Origin: Flammulina velutipes
Lineage: Eukaryota; Basidiomycota; Agaricomycetes; Agaricales; Physalacriaceae
Assembly: GCA_011800155.1 (NCBI GenBank)
Contig: CM022378.1
Coordinates: 62,001 to 126,000, forward strand
Length of the DNA stretch: 64,000 nucleotides
Reading direction: 5' to 3'
The position numbers and the translations under genes are program-made. The notes beneath the pieces are model-generated. The model ran no database searches. It worked only from the letters and a program-made list of their open reading frames with translations, and was not told the DNA's origin. Below, one piece after another: positions 1-11,256 of the stretch. Position 1 is the stretch's first letter; each line of letters opens with the position of its first letter.

Positions 1-81
1 CAGAATATCGCAAGGTTTTCGACACCATTCATGTCTTTCTAATGTCCATACCACAGATACTTAGCTACAATATACATCGAT

Positions 82-2857
82 TCACAAGACCCCATAGCTC
101 TCATTATCCCGATTTCGACGCCACCCGACTCGCGCCAAAAACTTGCTCCCAGTCCGAGACATATTCGGACTCTCTGTACTCAGTGACATCGGCGACGCTG
201 TTTTTCGAGGAGAAGGTATCGCTTTCTCATGCATACCTTCCCGTTTCCCAAGAGCTTTGATATCACGAACAACCTGCAAGAACGTAGGTCGACGAGATGG
301 ATCGCAATCCCAGCATTGGTGGACTACGTCGTGCAGTCCGGGGAAGTCGAACGGAGCACATGGAATGGGAGGACGTGCGTTTTCATCTGAACGATTGATT
401 CGTTAGCATGCCTGCTTTAGGAATGTGCGTCACGTACTGAGAACATAATTCCGCACGGTAATATCGTCTGCAAGGGGCCAAGGTACTTTCCCCATTGACA
501 ATATCTCGACACAACATATGGCAAATGCGTAAACGTCGATTTTGGTTGTCAGATGGCTGACACCTGACATAAGTTCGGGAGCTTGCCAACGTAGAGTTCC
601 GTCTACAAATCGTAGGTGAGATTAGTCTTGCAACGAGTCAATGACAAGCAGACATACGAGGAAGAGGCGTTCCACTGAGCCTGTACGCTTCAGACCTCAT
701 ATCGCTTTGGCCAAAATCCGTAATAACACAGTTACATCGATCCGTTACCAGAAGATTCGACGCCTAAGCTTATATTAGACGATCGACTATGAATACAAGG
801 AGAGCGCACCTTCAAATCCCCGTGTATGATATTAAGGCTATGTAGGTATGACATCCCCTTTGCAATATCAGACATCAATTCCACTGAGTCGCATCCTGTT
901 TAAAGAGTTCATTAGCGACGGCATTTCCCAATCACAAGCGGGTTACAACCCACCATGTAAGCCCAACCTATCGTCTGTGTCTCCCATACCGGTGGCGTTC
1001 AATTTATCTCTAGCCTCTGCCCTCCTCAGAAACTCCACAAGGGAGCCTTCTTTCATATACGGACTGACAAAAAACCATGGCGGGTCCCCACTAGTGCTCG
1101 ACGCGCCATACAACTCCAAGACGTTCGGATGTCCACCTCTTTAACGAACAAGTCCTTCGGCGTCGTCTGGGCAAGAACTTTGATGGCGACCGTTCTGCTG
1201 CGCCACATCCCTTTGTACACGTCAGAGAAGTAGCCCAACCCAATTTTACGCGTAAACTCCACTTCGAATCTGAATCATTTTGAGAGTATGAAATACCAAG
1301 AAGCGACGGACTTACTTCGTGATAGTCCAGCTCGGTAAGTTCGAAGCAACTTCGGGGTCCTCGCTCATTCTTCTGAGTGCGCCAATACCGCTTTCCAAAA
1401 ACTCTCGATCAATCCTGTTCGCCTCCTCCTTATCCCTAGCAGAGTCCAACGACGAGGAAGATTGCATTGGGGCCATATTGTTCGGCCTGTGGGGCAAGTA
1501 TCTGAGAAACCTGGCCCTTGGAGAACGCGGGTTGAGGAACGAGACATTAGCGGGGGGCTCACTCTCTGTTTGGCGAGGGATAATCCGCTCCAAGGCGCGT
1601 TCTAGAGTCTTGATGGCCTCAGCTATCTCATTCCGCTCCACACCAAGTGTCTCTACCATGACAAGGTCGTTTCCTGCTGCAACAGTGCGCTTCAACACAT
1701 TTCTAAGCATTGCAGCGTCAACAGCAGCGTCGATGGAGTTTTGCGTCGCCACTAGCTCGTCGAAAGGGGATGAGGATACGCTGATCTGTTTCGACACCTC
1801 TGGGTCACTGAGTATTGGAGCAGGAAAAGGTTTTGGTAGACGATCTTCCTGGCGAGATGACGAAGCATGTCCAAGAGCCTCAAGAATCGTCTTCGCCTCT
1901 TTTTCTTGACGAACATTCAACACTTGCACTTGCTTCAGAATTCTGATCTGAATGGAAAACTTGGTGGATGTGAATAAAATGAATGTTATGAAGCACACCG
2001 CACATACTGAGAACATTCCAAGAGCCTCGTGTAAGCTCTGGTGACATTCCTCGATTTCTCTTTGTACATCGTCCCTCTTTAAATATCGCTGCAAAAATAG
2101 TCGACAAGTCTGCTTCTGAAGAAATACGAAAACGTCTCGAAAAGATCTAGAAGGCCGATGCTTAGCTATGTGGTTGTTTAACGTGCATGGCATCGTGTAC
2201 GCACTGAGAAAGCTTCTGGATCGGAAACTTGAGTTCCTCTCCGACCAAACCCCCGGCATCTTCGATCTCTTGACGGACAGAAAGCAGGATATAAGCACAT
2301 CTTTCAGTAAGATGAAGGCATTGGAGATGACATATCTACATAGCCGTGAGATCAGAGACGGAAGAGTATAACGGTGAAGCACGTACATCTACGTCCTCAA
2401 GTGAATCCCATATATGTAACAACGTCTTCGCTATATCTTGTAGTCCGGGTATCGGAGCAAGCTCAAGGAGCTCCGTGCTAAGAACCAGTGCCTCGTGCGT
2501 GACATCCAACGTGGTACCAAGAATAGATGAAGCAGCTTGCATGACGCGCTACGATGAGCGGTAAGTTGAGTCAAGGTAGAATTGGTATGAAGGCCGAACC
2601 TGTTTCGTATTTTCCCAACCTTCTTGTTGTGCAGGTGGAATCTCCTTTCGTTTCGTCAAACTCGATCCACAAAACCCGGTCCTCCACGCCTGATCAACTG
2701 TCGTTTGAGACGAAGTGAAAGGAAACCGTGAAGACGAGTCCTGCACCGTCAAGGATGCGGATGGGTCAAGCGTCGTTGTCCCATGCCGACGAACATCTGG
2801 TTTGACGGCTGATAGACTCGACGAAGACGAGACACAGAGAGAAGACGTCCACACCAT
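82..2857 (-). CDS. TKL-type protein kinase with N-terminal MLKL-NTD-like adaptor domain
   Basis: Multi-exon gene read right to left. After a short N-terminus (ATG at 2857) comes a helical region (about 2540-1900) with landmarks of the MLKL-NTD-like domain often attached to mushroom kinases: LLELAPIPGLQDIAKTLLHI, then ILLSVRQEIEDAGG in another frame, then RYLKRDDVQREIEECHQSL and IQIRILKQVQ. Splicing at short GT-AG introns joins these frames, for example one ending about 2552. The kinase domain starts near 1240: glycine loop IGLGYFSDVYKG, VAIK lysine, HGDLK catalytic loop, DFG, a QAPEL activation-segment end and DPSRRPT in the C-lobe; all key residues are present. A tyrosine-kinase-like enzyme with an adaptor of this fold could act in regulated cell death or membrane signalling, but that role is inferred only from the animal and plant domain. 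It is divergent to the kinase at 3527. Confidence in the kinase is high; exon ends are approximate. Confidence 0.88.
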
Positions 2858-3526
2858 CGCACCGTACTCCTGAGAACTTGTCGAACAGCTATGTGTCGGT
2901 GATGACAGCAGGAGTTACGATGATGACAAGTAGGCTAGCACTTGTCACAGCATTAAGCTCGGCAATCGCTCCATGCCTGCTTCCTTCAGCGTCTCTTCAT
3001 GTCGAAAAGATATCGGATGAGTCCGAGTGGTCGTTTCGGACCTGGCAAGAACGGAGGAGGATCGCCATTTCTAGACTGAACATATTATGAACGTAGCCGA
3101 TACGAAGGCATCTGGCGGTGTGCAATGTGCGCTGTTGGCTTTGGAGTTGTAAGCTTTGTCGTTGCAGAAAGAAGAAATTAGAAACGTGTCATTGATTACT
3201 TGCCATCACGGTGATTTCCGGCTTGCGGATACGCCACAATGACAATGACACACATTACTTATCCACTCGAGGCTGAGCTCGCTATTGTCTTCTATGCAAT
3301 GATTATGGGGTTGGAATTACACAGCCCATCATGAGAAGGGAAGGAAACAAGCGCACGGACAAGAATAGGAACAAGGACAAGAACAAGAGACAAGAACAAG
3401 GTGTGTGTATTGTTATCATCTCTGAAGGCTGTATATGAAAACCTCCACTCAATACAGTGGCTAAACAGCACACACTTTTCCATACCCCATCAAATATCCT
3501 CGGTACCCCATCCTCATTCATCTGAC
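2858..3526. promoter_or_regulatory. Shared intergenic region of two divergent kinases
   Basis: 669 bp between the two divergent start codons, so it must hold both promoters. A purine-rich simple stretch built from repeats of ACAAGAACAAG lies at about 3357-3402. No convincing TATA box or other named element was recognised. Confidence 0.45.
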
Positions 3527-5187
3527 ATGACCAACGACACCCGACCCATAACGCTCCGGGAGTTTCTACTCATTGTGTCTCTCTTCTTGAGCCTTGACGA
3601 CAAGATTGCGTGTCCCTCTCATCTCCTAGTATACACTGCACTCTCCGTGGCTTACATGTTCTGGAACAGCCCTGCACCTACGTCTCCCGGGCCTTCAGCC
3701 TCTACCATCGACCTTCCTCCTGACGACTCAGACAAGATCAACGATCCTACATTCAACCAGTATCCACCGGAAGTATTAGGATCGCCCTCTACCGCAGAGA
3801 CGCCGACCGTTGCGCCACATCCCGGACCCGTTGAAGTTGTACAGCCCCCACCTAGAATTCGAGGCCAAGTCCCAGAGTGCATAGCTGTCAACGGACTGGA
3901 GTTCTTCAACCTGAGGACTCTATCATCATACCGCAACATTCACCTGGTAACGGGGTTCTACAACGTCGGTGGTAACCATTTCAGTGGCGCGGTCAAAGCA
4001 ATCAAGCATCTACACAGGGGTTATGGCAAACTAGACATATTACAAGCACTTGTGGATACCCATCGAGAAGTTTCCGTCATGAGGAGGTGCGCGCAGTCTG
4101 ATTCACCGTTCTTGGGCGAGATGCTGTATGTGGCGCATGATCAAGAGTTTACCTACATCTTTATGGTGGGTCTTATTCTCCAAGTATAGAGTTATATCTA
4201 ACCATCTCAATTAGCCTCTATACACCCAAACACTCGAGGCATATATCGAGGCTACCAATGTGGTACGCAATCGCCGTATCGCACGTGACATCAGCAGGAT
4301 CGCAGCGGAAATTGTGAGCGTGGCATCTACTTTAACGTGACTGGGAGCTCATTCTACCGAAGCTATCCGGTCTATCAGCACTACATGAAATGGGGATCAT
4401 CCACGTCGACCTCAAGCCATCTAATATCCTACTTCACACGCGCCAGATGCACGTCCGAATTATTGACTTTGGCTCTGCTCGGGAGTTTAACAATCATTCC
4501 AACCCCAATGCGTCTTTGGCCGTAACAGACGTAGTATGTACCGCGGCGTACTGTGCTCCAGAAATGCAGGTTCAGGACAGCTGCCACGGACGCGCGATGG
4601 ATGTATTCGCATTTGGGTGTATTCTGTGGGAGTTGGCCCTTGAACATACCGCACACATGCGTTTTAACAATTCGGTGCGTCAAATATGACCACCACATAC
4701 TGATTTATTGACATCCATGTGTATAAGTTGAGACCCGGCTTCGACGAAGATATAGAATTGTTCGACTTTGAGTATCCGAATGATTGGAAGAGGATAAAGA
4801 AGACGCATAAGAAGAGCGGTTTGACCGGTCTGATTCACAAGGTATTGTGCATTAGCACCTTTCTTTCACCCGTCTCTGCTCTGATGAGTACCCCCAGATC
4901 ATTCAGAAAGATCCTAAGAAAAGATGGACTATCCCCCGCATACAGCGACACAGATTCTTTGCTCTCAACGGGCATGCAGATGTCAATGCTCTGAAGAAAA
5001 GGGCAATTGAAGGTAAACAACAGTGAACGTTCCATGACCATCTGGTTGACAATCGTTATCAGATGACCGGCAGAATGGTGGCGCAATGAGGAGAGAATTT
5101 TTACCTGCCCCCTTTAGAGCTGAGGCATCTCCAGATTGCGGTGAATTGTTCCCTGGATGGCATACTGGGCCCCCGCCGAATGTGTAA
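3527..5187 (+). CDS. Protein kinase with HVDLKPSN catalytic loop
   Basis: ATG at 3527 opens a hydrophobic N-terminal stretch (about residues 10-45, possible membrane segment), a proline-rich linker, then a kinase domain. Visible are AVKAIKH (candidate ATP-binding lysine), HVDLKPSNILL, IIDFGSAREF, AYCAPEM at the end of the activation segment, DVFAFGCILWEL and the C-lobe motif KDPKKRW. Exons join at short introns near 4165-4213, 4314-4359, 4675-4728, 4842-4898 and 5013-5062, and the frame closes at TAA 5185-5187. The catalytic arginine of HRD is valine here, which occurs in some active and some atypical kinases. The glycine loop is poorly conserved, so activity is uncertain. The overall kind is serine/threonine kinase; the substrate is unknown. 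Confidence 0.83.
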
Positions 5188-5665
5188 ATGTATTCCTAGG
5201 AAGCCTAGGCCTTCAATTGTACCTTGTCAAGTATATACAAGCTAGTTGGGAACTTGAACGCGTCTCGTGAGACCAGTGCACACATCAAGTACGCAGTACT
5301 TAAGGCCTACCGAGTACATAGTAGACTTACTACGTATCCTACAACAGTTGTGAGAGCCGCAAAACTCTCGCGTAACATAGAGACGAACACCTGGCCAAGA
5401 TCGCGATCGTCTCAATGATTCAATATCAATACAAGGTGACCCAAATATGTATAGTAGGATCGGGCCGAATACTAATAACATGGGCATTCCTCGTAATAAT
5501 TTAAAATACAGGGCATCACCCACGGGTAACTACTGCCAGGACTGATACTGTTATCCACTGCCAGTGCTATATTCCTTACCTAGCTTAAGTGGGTGTCATA
5601 TCGATGGTGACGATTGGTCTTCCCCTCAAAAGGAACACGATTGGAACACAGACTACGCATTCGCC
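5188..5665. other. Intergenic, nothing recognised
   Basis: Only short ORFs without recognisable motifs or consistent splice structure. It probably holds the 3' end of the upstream kinase and the promoter of any following gene. Confidence 0.4.
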
Positions 5666-6207
5666 ATGCGTTTTCACAATTTCCTCGCCGCCGGTGCTTT
5701 GCTGACGCTTCCCGCACTACTCACCAACGCAGCGTACGCTATCATTCTCCCGTTGTATTCCCAGTCCCAACTATCATCAGTCCCAATATCGCCCAGCGTA
5801 CAATGAGTGAGCTCCCCGCTCAACGAGAGCTCCAATTGAACGTCTACGTTCGCGGATTCCAGAAGACCCTAGACCCCGTCAACGTCACTGAAGCGGCTGA
5901 GGACGAAGAGCTGAAGATTTACAACGTCGTAGGCGGGTGGAAGAGGACAAGTATAAGCAAAAGAATCCCTGCGTGCACATTTTTTCCGGAACGGTATTTA
6001 AAAAAATCGTCGCATATTGGGCTGACGGGGGAGACTAGTGACCAAGATAAAGGGCGGGAAGATGCAGGACACGATAGATCAGGTGGAATTGGTATGTTTC
6101 ATACATCATGTCAAGGCTGTACTGCTGAACCATCGGACTTGCGTACTAGGAAGGACATCTCCTTGACCACGGTGACGACGACAGTGGGCGCTGGTGGATC
6201 GTGGTGA
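5666..6207 (+). CDS. Possible small secreted protein, uncertain model
   Basis: From ATG 5666 the first 25 or so residues are a good signal-peptide-like sequence (charged MRFHN, then a hydrophobic run ending NAAYA). The frame then meets a stop at 5806, while an overlapping frame stays open to 6207 and contains a charged segment beginning LQLNVYVRGF. A short intron ending at the CAG near 5779 could join the two, but the join is not certain and I do not recognise the family. It could equally be a decayed gene. Confidence 0.3.
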
Positions 6208-6428
6208 GGAAATCGTTGGGCCCAGCAAGTGATGCCATCGCCGCAATGAAGCTAGCGACATATTAGAAGCAATCACAATGTCGTCCATGTTACCACGCAT
6301 TCTTATTGGATTAGACACATGCACAAAAGAATCTTACATCCATTACCACCAAAAATTACCCTGTCAGATAAATAAAACGGATTGCGTCATTAAAGATAAA
6401 CAAAATCATGAACCCTCTACCGTACCGT

Positions 6429-7907
6429 CTACGATGAATTCTCTGGTGTATTCTTGTCTTCGACGTGCATGATCACGTCCCCATCGCCACCAACATGGCT
6501 GATGACCGTAGGTCCAGGTATAGCCTCGGTATCCATTATCCACGGGTTCGTATTGAAGCGATCCTCCTCTTCCTCCATCATCTCCATCCTGCTTCTCCGT
6601 CTGGAGGCAGACATATCGCGATGAACATCAGTCTCAACCTCGGTTTCCGCACCGGCGTCACGTTCTCGCTCACGTTCTCGTTCCTCCCGCTGTTCCTGCT
6701 TCGCCGCGACATCAGGAATGATAACCTTCTCCTTCCCGCTGTCATCATCCTCTGGCTCGCTCTCTTCGGCTACGTCGAGCTCGACTTCGACGTCCTCGTC
6801 CAGGTCAGCAAAGGTTCGACAGAGTGGGCAGGAAAAGGCTGGGTGGTGGCTTTCGAGGAGGGGACGGATGCACTTGTAGTGGAACGTGTGGGAGCATGGG
6901 GCAATGAAGAGCGCTTGACGGATCGTTACAGCGAACAGGCCTGATATCCATCAGCACATGGGTCGAACAAGAATAGGAGAGACGTACAAATACAGCAGTC
7001 GGGAATGTTGTTGGATTTGCCAGACTTGCTGGGTGTTATTGGTGTCGCGAGAGATTTGAGATTCTTCAGGGCGCTTGTGCTAGTGGTGGCGGATCAGTCA
7101 AGGTCAAGAAAATTGAAATTGGACATACTTGAAGACGTTCTTGTGACCTTGCCATTCGCGACCGACTTCGATTCGGATCTTGACGCTCTTGTAGATATCC
7201 TCTGTGCCCCCTTGATAGTCGACGCCGAGCTGAAGAATATCCCCGTCCCGCACGGGGCGAGCTGCGCTTTCGGTGTTGGCAGGGCTCAAACGGACGTGGT
7301 TGAGGAATGTCCCGCTGCTGCTCTTGGTATCGCGAACATAGAACTTGCCGCCAGCTTCAACCCAGACTTGGGCGTGTGCGCGAGAAACGACTTTGGACTT
7401 GAATGCGACCTTGCCTGCAGTAGTGGCATTGGCATGAGCTGCTGAAGCGGGATTACGTTCGGTGAAGCGGCCAATACGGACAGGCTGGTCGCCTTCACGC
7501 ATGTCGCGGGTAATGGCGTCGAACTTGAGAGAGCGTCGGGTGTCGAGATGGGGAACAAGGCGTATGCGATGTGTCACGCCGGACGAGGGCGCTGGGCAAG
7601 ATGTGAGTGCGATGCTACCATTGGGCTGGTGAATGGGAGCAGACGCCGTTGTCGGAGACGGCGCTGGTGCTGCTGCCACTGGTGATGGTTGTGCTGCCCC
7701 GCCAGCTCCTCCTCCAACGCCACCACTTCTGCGTCGACGTAGCATCTGCGAAAATCCTCCTCCTGCACCTTGGGGCATCATTGGACTGGGCGGATCTGGC
7801 GAAGTTTCGCGTTCGTGACTTTGAGACTGTCGTCGTCCTCGGAGCAAGTTACCAAGGATGGTGCTTCGTACAGGAGGCGATTCGCTGCCTTGCTGGTGAA
7901 CGTCCAT
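6429..7907 (-). CDS. dma1: FHA-RING ubiquitin ligase, Dma1/Dma2-like
   Basis: Three exons. The first (7907 to about 7127) encodes a low-complexity N-terminus and an FHA domain containing RIGRFTERN, SRAHAQVWVE and SSSGTFLNHVRLS, the phosphothreonine-binding core. After an intron starting GTATGT and a second one of about 60 nt, the frame enters a RING-H2 finger: CCIC at the exon junction, then APCSHTFHYKCI and CPLCR. A long acidic and arginine-rich tail ends at 6429. The order FHA then RING is diagnostic of the yeast Dma/human CHFR-RNF8 type of E3 ligase, which works in mitotic checkpoint and septin or spindle control. Length and motifs look intact. Confidence 0.9.
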
Positions 7908-9077
7908 TTAGGTAGCGCCAGAATAGAGATAACTGTAAACAGCCTTCAGCGCTGATGGAAAAGTAGAGCTTCGGTGACGGACGGACTACAGCGATTGGTT
8001 GCTCCGATTTCCTGGTAAACGCGAGAGCTAATTGCGCGCAACGTCGTCCTCGCCGTCGGTCGTAAATTGCAGACCGTGAACGATTGCAATGAAGGCGATT
8101 TGGTGGCTGAACTTGGAGATGATGGTGGTAAGAGGACAAGTGCCAGATGGCTGACCTAATCATAATTCACAGCGTTAATTCCGTAAACTCCGTTCACATT
8201 TCTTCCATTGATTCGACGTACAGTACGCTCTCAGTCTAGACCTGCACATTTTACACACTATCTGGAGAATTCTCCTGATATCTAATTCCCCGACCTCGGT
8301 TCCCGAAATCAATTCACGTTATTCGAAGCCCATCGATCGTTGACAAGCGTTGCGATGTCTTCTTCCTGCTCTACGAGTCAGGATTCTCTACAATTGTATT
8401 ATTGACTATCCAGGACGCTATCATTGACGAAGGCTGTGAAAACTAACCCCCCTGTGATCTTGAACGCATGGGCAAACCAGGTCGAGCTTGCACGTAATAC
8501 TATACACCTTCGAGAACTCAATCTATTCGACATCTAACCATCCCAGGAGCTCTGGGAAATGGACGTTAATCTTCGGAGAATCATTTCGGTTGGTCATTGG
8601 AAACTATGATGGTAGGCAGATGGTAGGTTAGGACTATGGAATATGTGCCAGCACAATTTTTGTCAAATATGAATCCTTAGTCCAAGCAACGGCTAACGGG
8701 ACGGTCTGACTGGCCAATTCCAAGCCCGTCGTTTCTCTAAGTAGATATTATCTCCATCTTATTACCGGTACACGTCTTTGGTTGCTACTACGGTAGAACT
8801 ACAGTCGCCGCTCAATTTGAATTAAAGGGATCCCAACTTACTTTCACCTTTCCATTGCTTTGTATGACAGGCGCACCATTTGCCATCATATTTACAAATA
8901 GAAGGACTCTGGACGGATCCTGAATATGTCGTAACACGGTTCACAGTCGAAGACAAGGCGTCACCAAATCATCAAACAGTCGCCATGCTCTAGCGGATGC
9001 TCAAGAGGGCCAATATTACCGGTTTGTGTCACGAGACAGAAGTTACATGTCGTATTGAAGGCAACATCACATCTAAT
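7908..9077. other. Intergenic, no gene seen
   Basis: About 1.2 kb without a supported gene. ORFs are short and their translations are not protein-like. The part next to 7907 is presumably promoter and 5' leader of the FHA-RING gene; the rest may contain the 3' region of the small gene that ends at 9078. Confidence 0.4.
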
Positions 9078-9328
9078 TTAACTAAGTCCCAACTTCTTCT
9101 TCTCAGCGTCTGGAAACTCGGCGCTTGGCCCATGGAGATCTTTGAGATCAACCTCTCCCTTGGGAAAATTCTTGCACGACAGTCCGGCGTGCGTCTTGAC
9201 GTATTTAAGGTTCTTTAGCGCGGTCGTTTTAAGAACAGCATATTGCCAAAATCCGGGAGTGATGTCTAGTACGGCCATGAGAAAACGTCAAGACAGAGAG
9301 TAGCGCACATACCTGTGACCGGCATCAT
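9078..9328 (-). CDS. Small conserved-looking protein of unknown function
   Basis: A 16-nt first exon (9328-9313) starts with two ATG codons and encodes MMPVT. A 47-nt intron (GTATGT to TAG) follows, and the second exon runs from 9265 to 9078, giving about 67 residues. The splice is phase-consistent. The product is a short, lysine-rich protein with one hydrophobic patch near its start (ITPGFWQYAVLKTT) followed by KNLKYVKTH. The size and composition would suit a small mitochondrial inner-membrane subunit, but I do not recognise the family and this is a guess. Confidence 0.55.
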
Positions 9329-11256
9329 TGGACTTACCAGCAATTGTTAGTGCAAATCGAAGGTTAGTGTAATGACGACGTACACTAGGGGAAACAAAGC
9401 ATATTTTGACCTCAAAAAGTGCTAAAAGTATGTAAAGTTTTTTTAGTGATTTTTCGGTCACTTTTACCTAAAAATATAGAAGAAATATCCTAAAAATATA
9501 CTAAATAAAGGAGAAAAGTATGCTGTAAACATTGAATGAATTTTATTGAAACAAGTCTAAGATTCTTACTGTATCTTATGCATTTTTTCACTATTTTTTA
9601 ACCAATATAACCAAAACATTTCTAATCGAATAACAAATTACAGACAGTCAAAATCTTAATAAGAATATTCTGAAAGGATAGTTTGAATATGGAAAAAAAA
9701 TTCAGGATATTTCTAAGGCAAAATCATGAGTATTTTTAGCGCACTTTTATTGATTCAGCTGTGGTGGAAAACACTGATTTTGTTACTATATATTCTAAAT
9801 CCACCTATGCCTCAAAGGCTAAAGGTAAGCCACCAGCGGACCACACAAAGCACGTAGAAGGTTACAGCAGCTAAGAAAGAGCATATATTGAGTGCATGTC
9901 CAACTATATCCTGCAACAAAACTGAGATCTGCTGACTAACCCGACCCACAAAAGGAAATGGTGCGGCGGCACATGAAAACGGTACAGTGGTGGCGACGTG
10001 GCACAAGGTGAATAGGGCACTGGAAGAAGTCTGTAAATGCTGTGGGTTGCCTGAATGAATGTACTGTTGAGCTGGTGAAGACGAGAGATGGGTTGGGTGT
10101 GAATGAACAGATGTGGATGACGTAGTTGCACGATAAAGTTGGTAGAGCGAACCTTCGACCAGGCTTTGTCAGGCCAGATAAGGGAAGGAAAAGAGGATTG
10201 AGGGAAGTGAGCTGCTAGTGCATTTTCCAACACAAAAACGAGTGCAGGAACCGCGACTAGTAGAATCGGGAAATTGTGTTGGGTGTCTCTGTGTGTCCGG
10301 GATGTGACAGAGCAGGGCAAGAGATTGGTCCGGAGGCATCGAGGGTGTCAAAAATGCTGGTGCCTTAGAATATGTTAGATGAAAGAGGTAGTGTACGAAA
10401 AGGTGGAAGTTTGTCCACAGCAAGTATATGCAGCTGTGCACGTCCTGACAGGAGCGGCGGGCAGGTGGCGTAAAGCACAGCTACATGAATGTCTGAGCAC
10501 AGTGGACTGACAATCGGGTGGATGCAGAGGCAAGCATCTAGGAGAGTGGTGCAGAGAAAGCAGTATCATCTGTATGACGACGGCACAGGTGAAAGTGCAC
10601 CTGCAACGTAGCTGTAGTAGAGGCAGACACCGCACAGAGCACGCCGCACAAAGGTGGTGCATCACGTAGGGAACAGAGGAGGATGAGGGTGTATCCGTAT
10701 TTGGGAGAAGTAATACAAAGAAGAGAAGGAAAAACGGACCAGGATCTTGAGATATGGGCAAATCAAACTGCCATCAGCTGTCGCAAAATCTTCAAGGGCA
10801 GGCGCAAAGCTTAATCCATGTACAGTAAACATTGGGCAGGCGGTGTGGTAGGAGAGCAAGAAATGTTCATATTGCCTGATAGGGCCCCCCAAATTGGGTA
10901 ACTCAGTGCATCCGCTACATCCCCGACATAGGTTGGCCTGGGGAAGGGTTGCCCATTGGTATGTAGATGACAGGGTTCATACAGGTGAAAGGAAAAAGTA
11001 TATCCTCACAATGTGTGGCCAGAAATGGCTTGAAAAAGTTGAAAAGTACATTTTTTGAAACAGCTTATTCTGCCCTTAGGGATGAGAATTTTTCCATTGT
11101 TCTTATATCCATCTAAATATTTGATTTCCTTGAACTTTGTAAATGTGGCGGCATCAGGAAACTACTGGCGAGTCACGACATGTCGGTATTTATGGTCATG
11201 CCTAGGTATGGCACTGCATGTCATGTGTCATGCATATGACCATGGCATTGCACTGC
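9329..11256. other. Gene-poor stretch with AT-rich block
   Basis: About 9380-9800 is markedly AT-rich with runs of A and T, unlike its neighbours, and may be a transposon relic. From 9800 to 10900 there are several open frames on the minus strand, but their translations are compositionally odd and show no domain. The region just before 11257 contains diverged versions of the minisatellite unit. The missing 5' exon of the rhodanese gene at 16535 was looked for here and not found. Confidence 0.45.

Noticed and set aside
6465..7445. Plus-strand open frames of 146-159 codons
   Set aside because: They are antisense to the FHA and RING coding exons, whose domains are unmistakable.
9380..10900. A CACTA or other transposon in the AT-rich desert
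   Set aside because: A CACTAGGGG sequence near 9383 has no inverted partner before the minisatellite, and no coding remnant was found.
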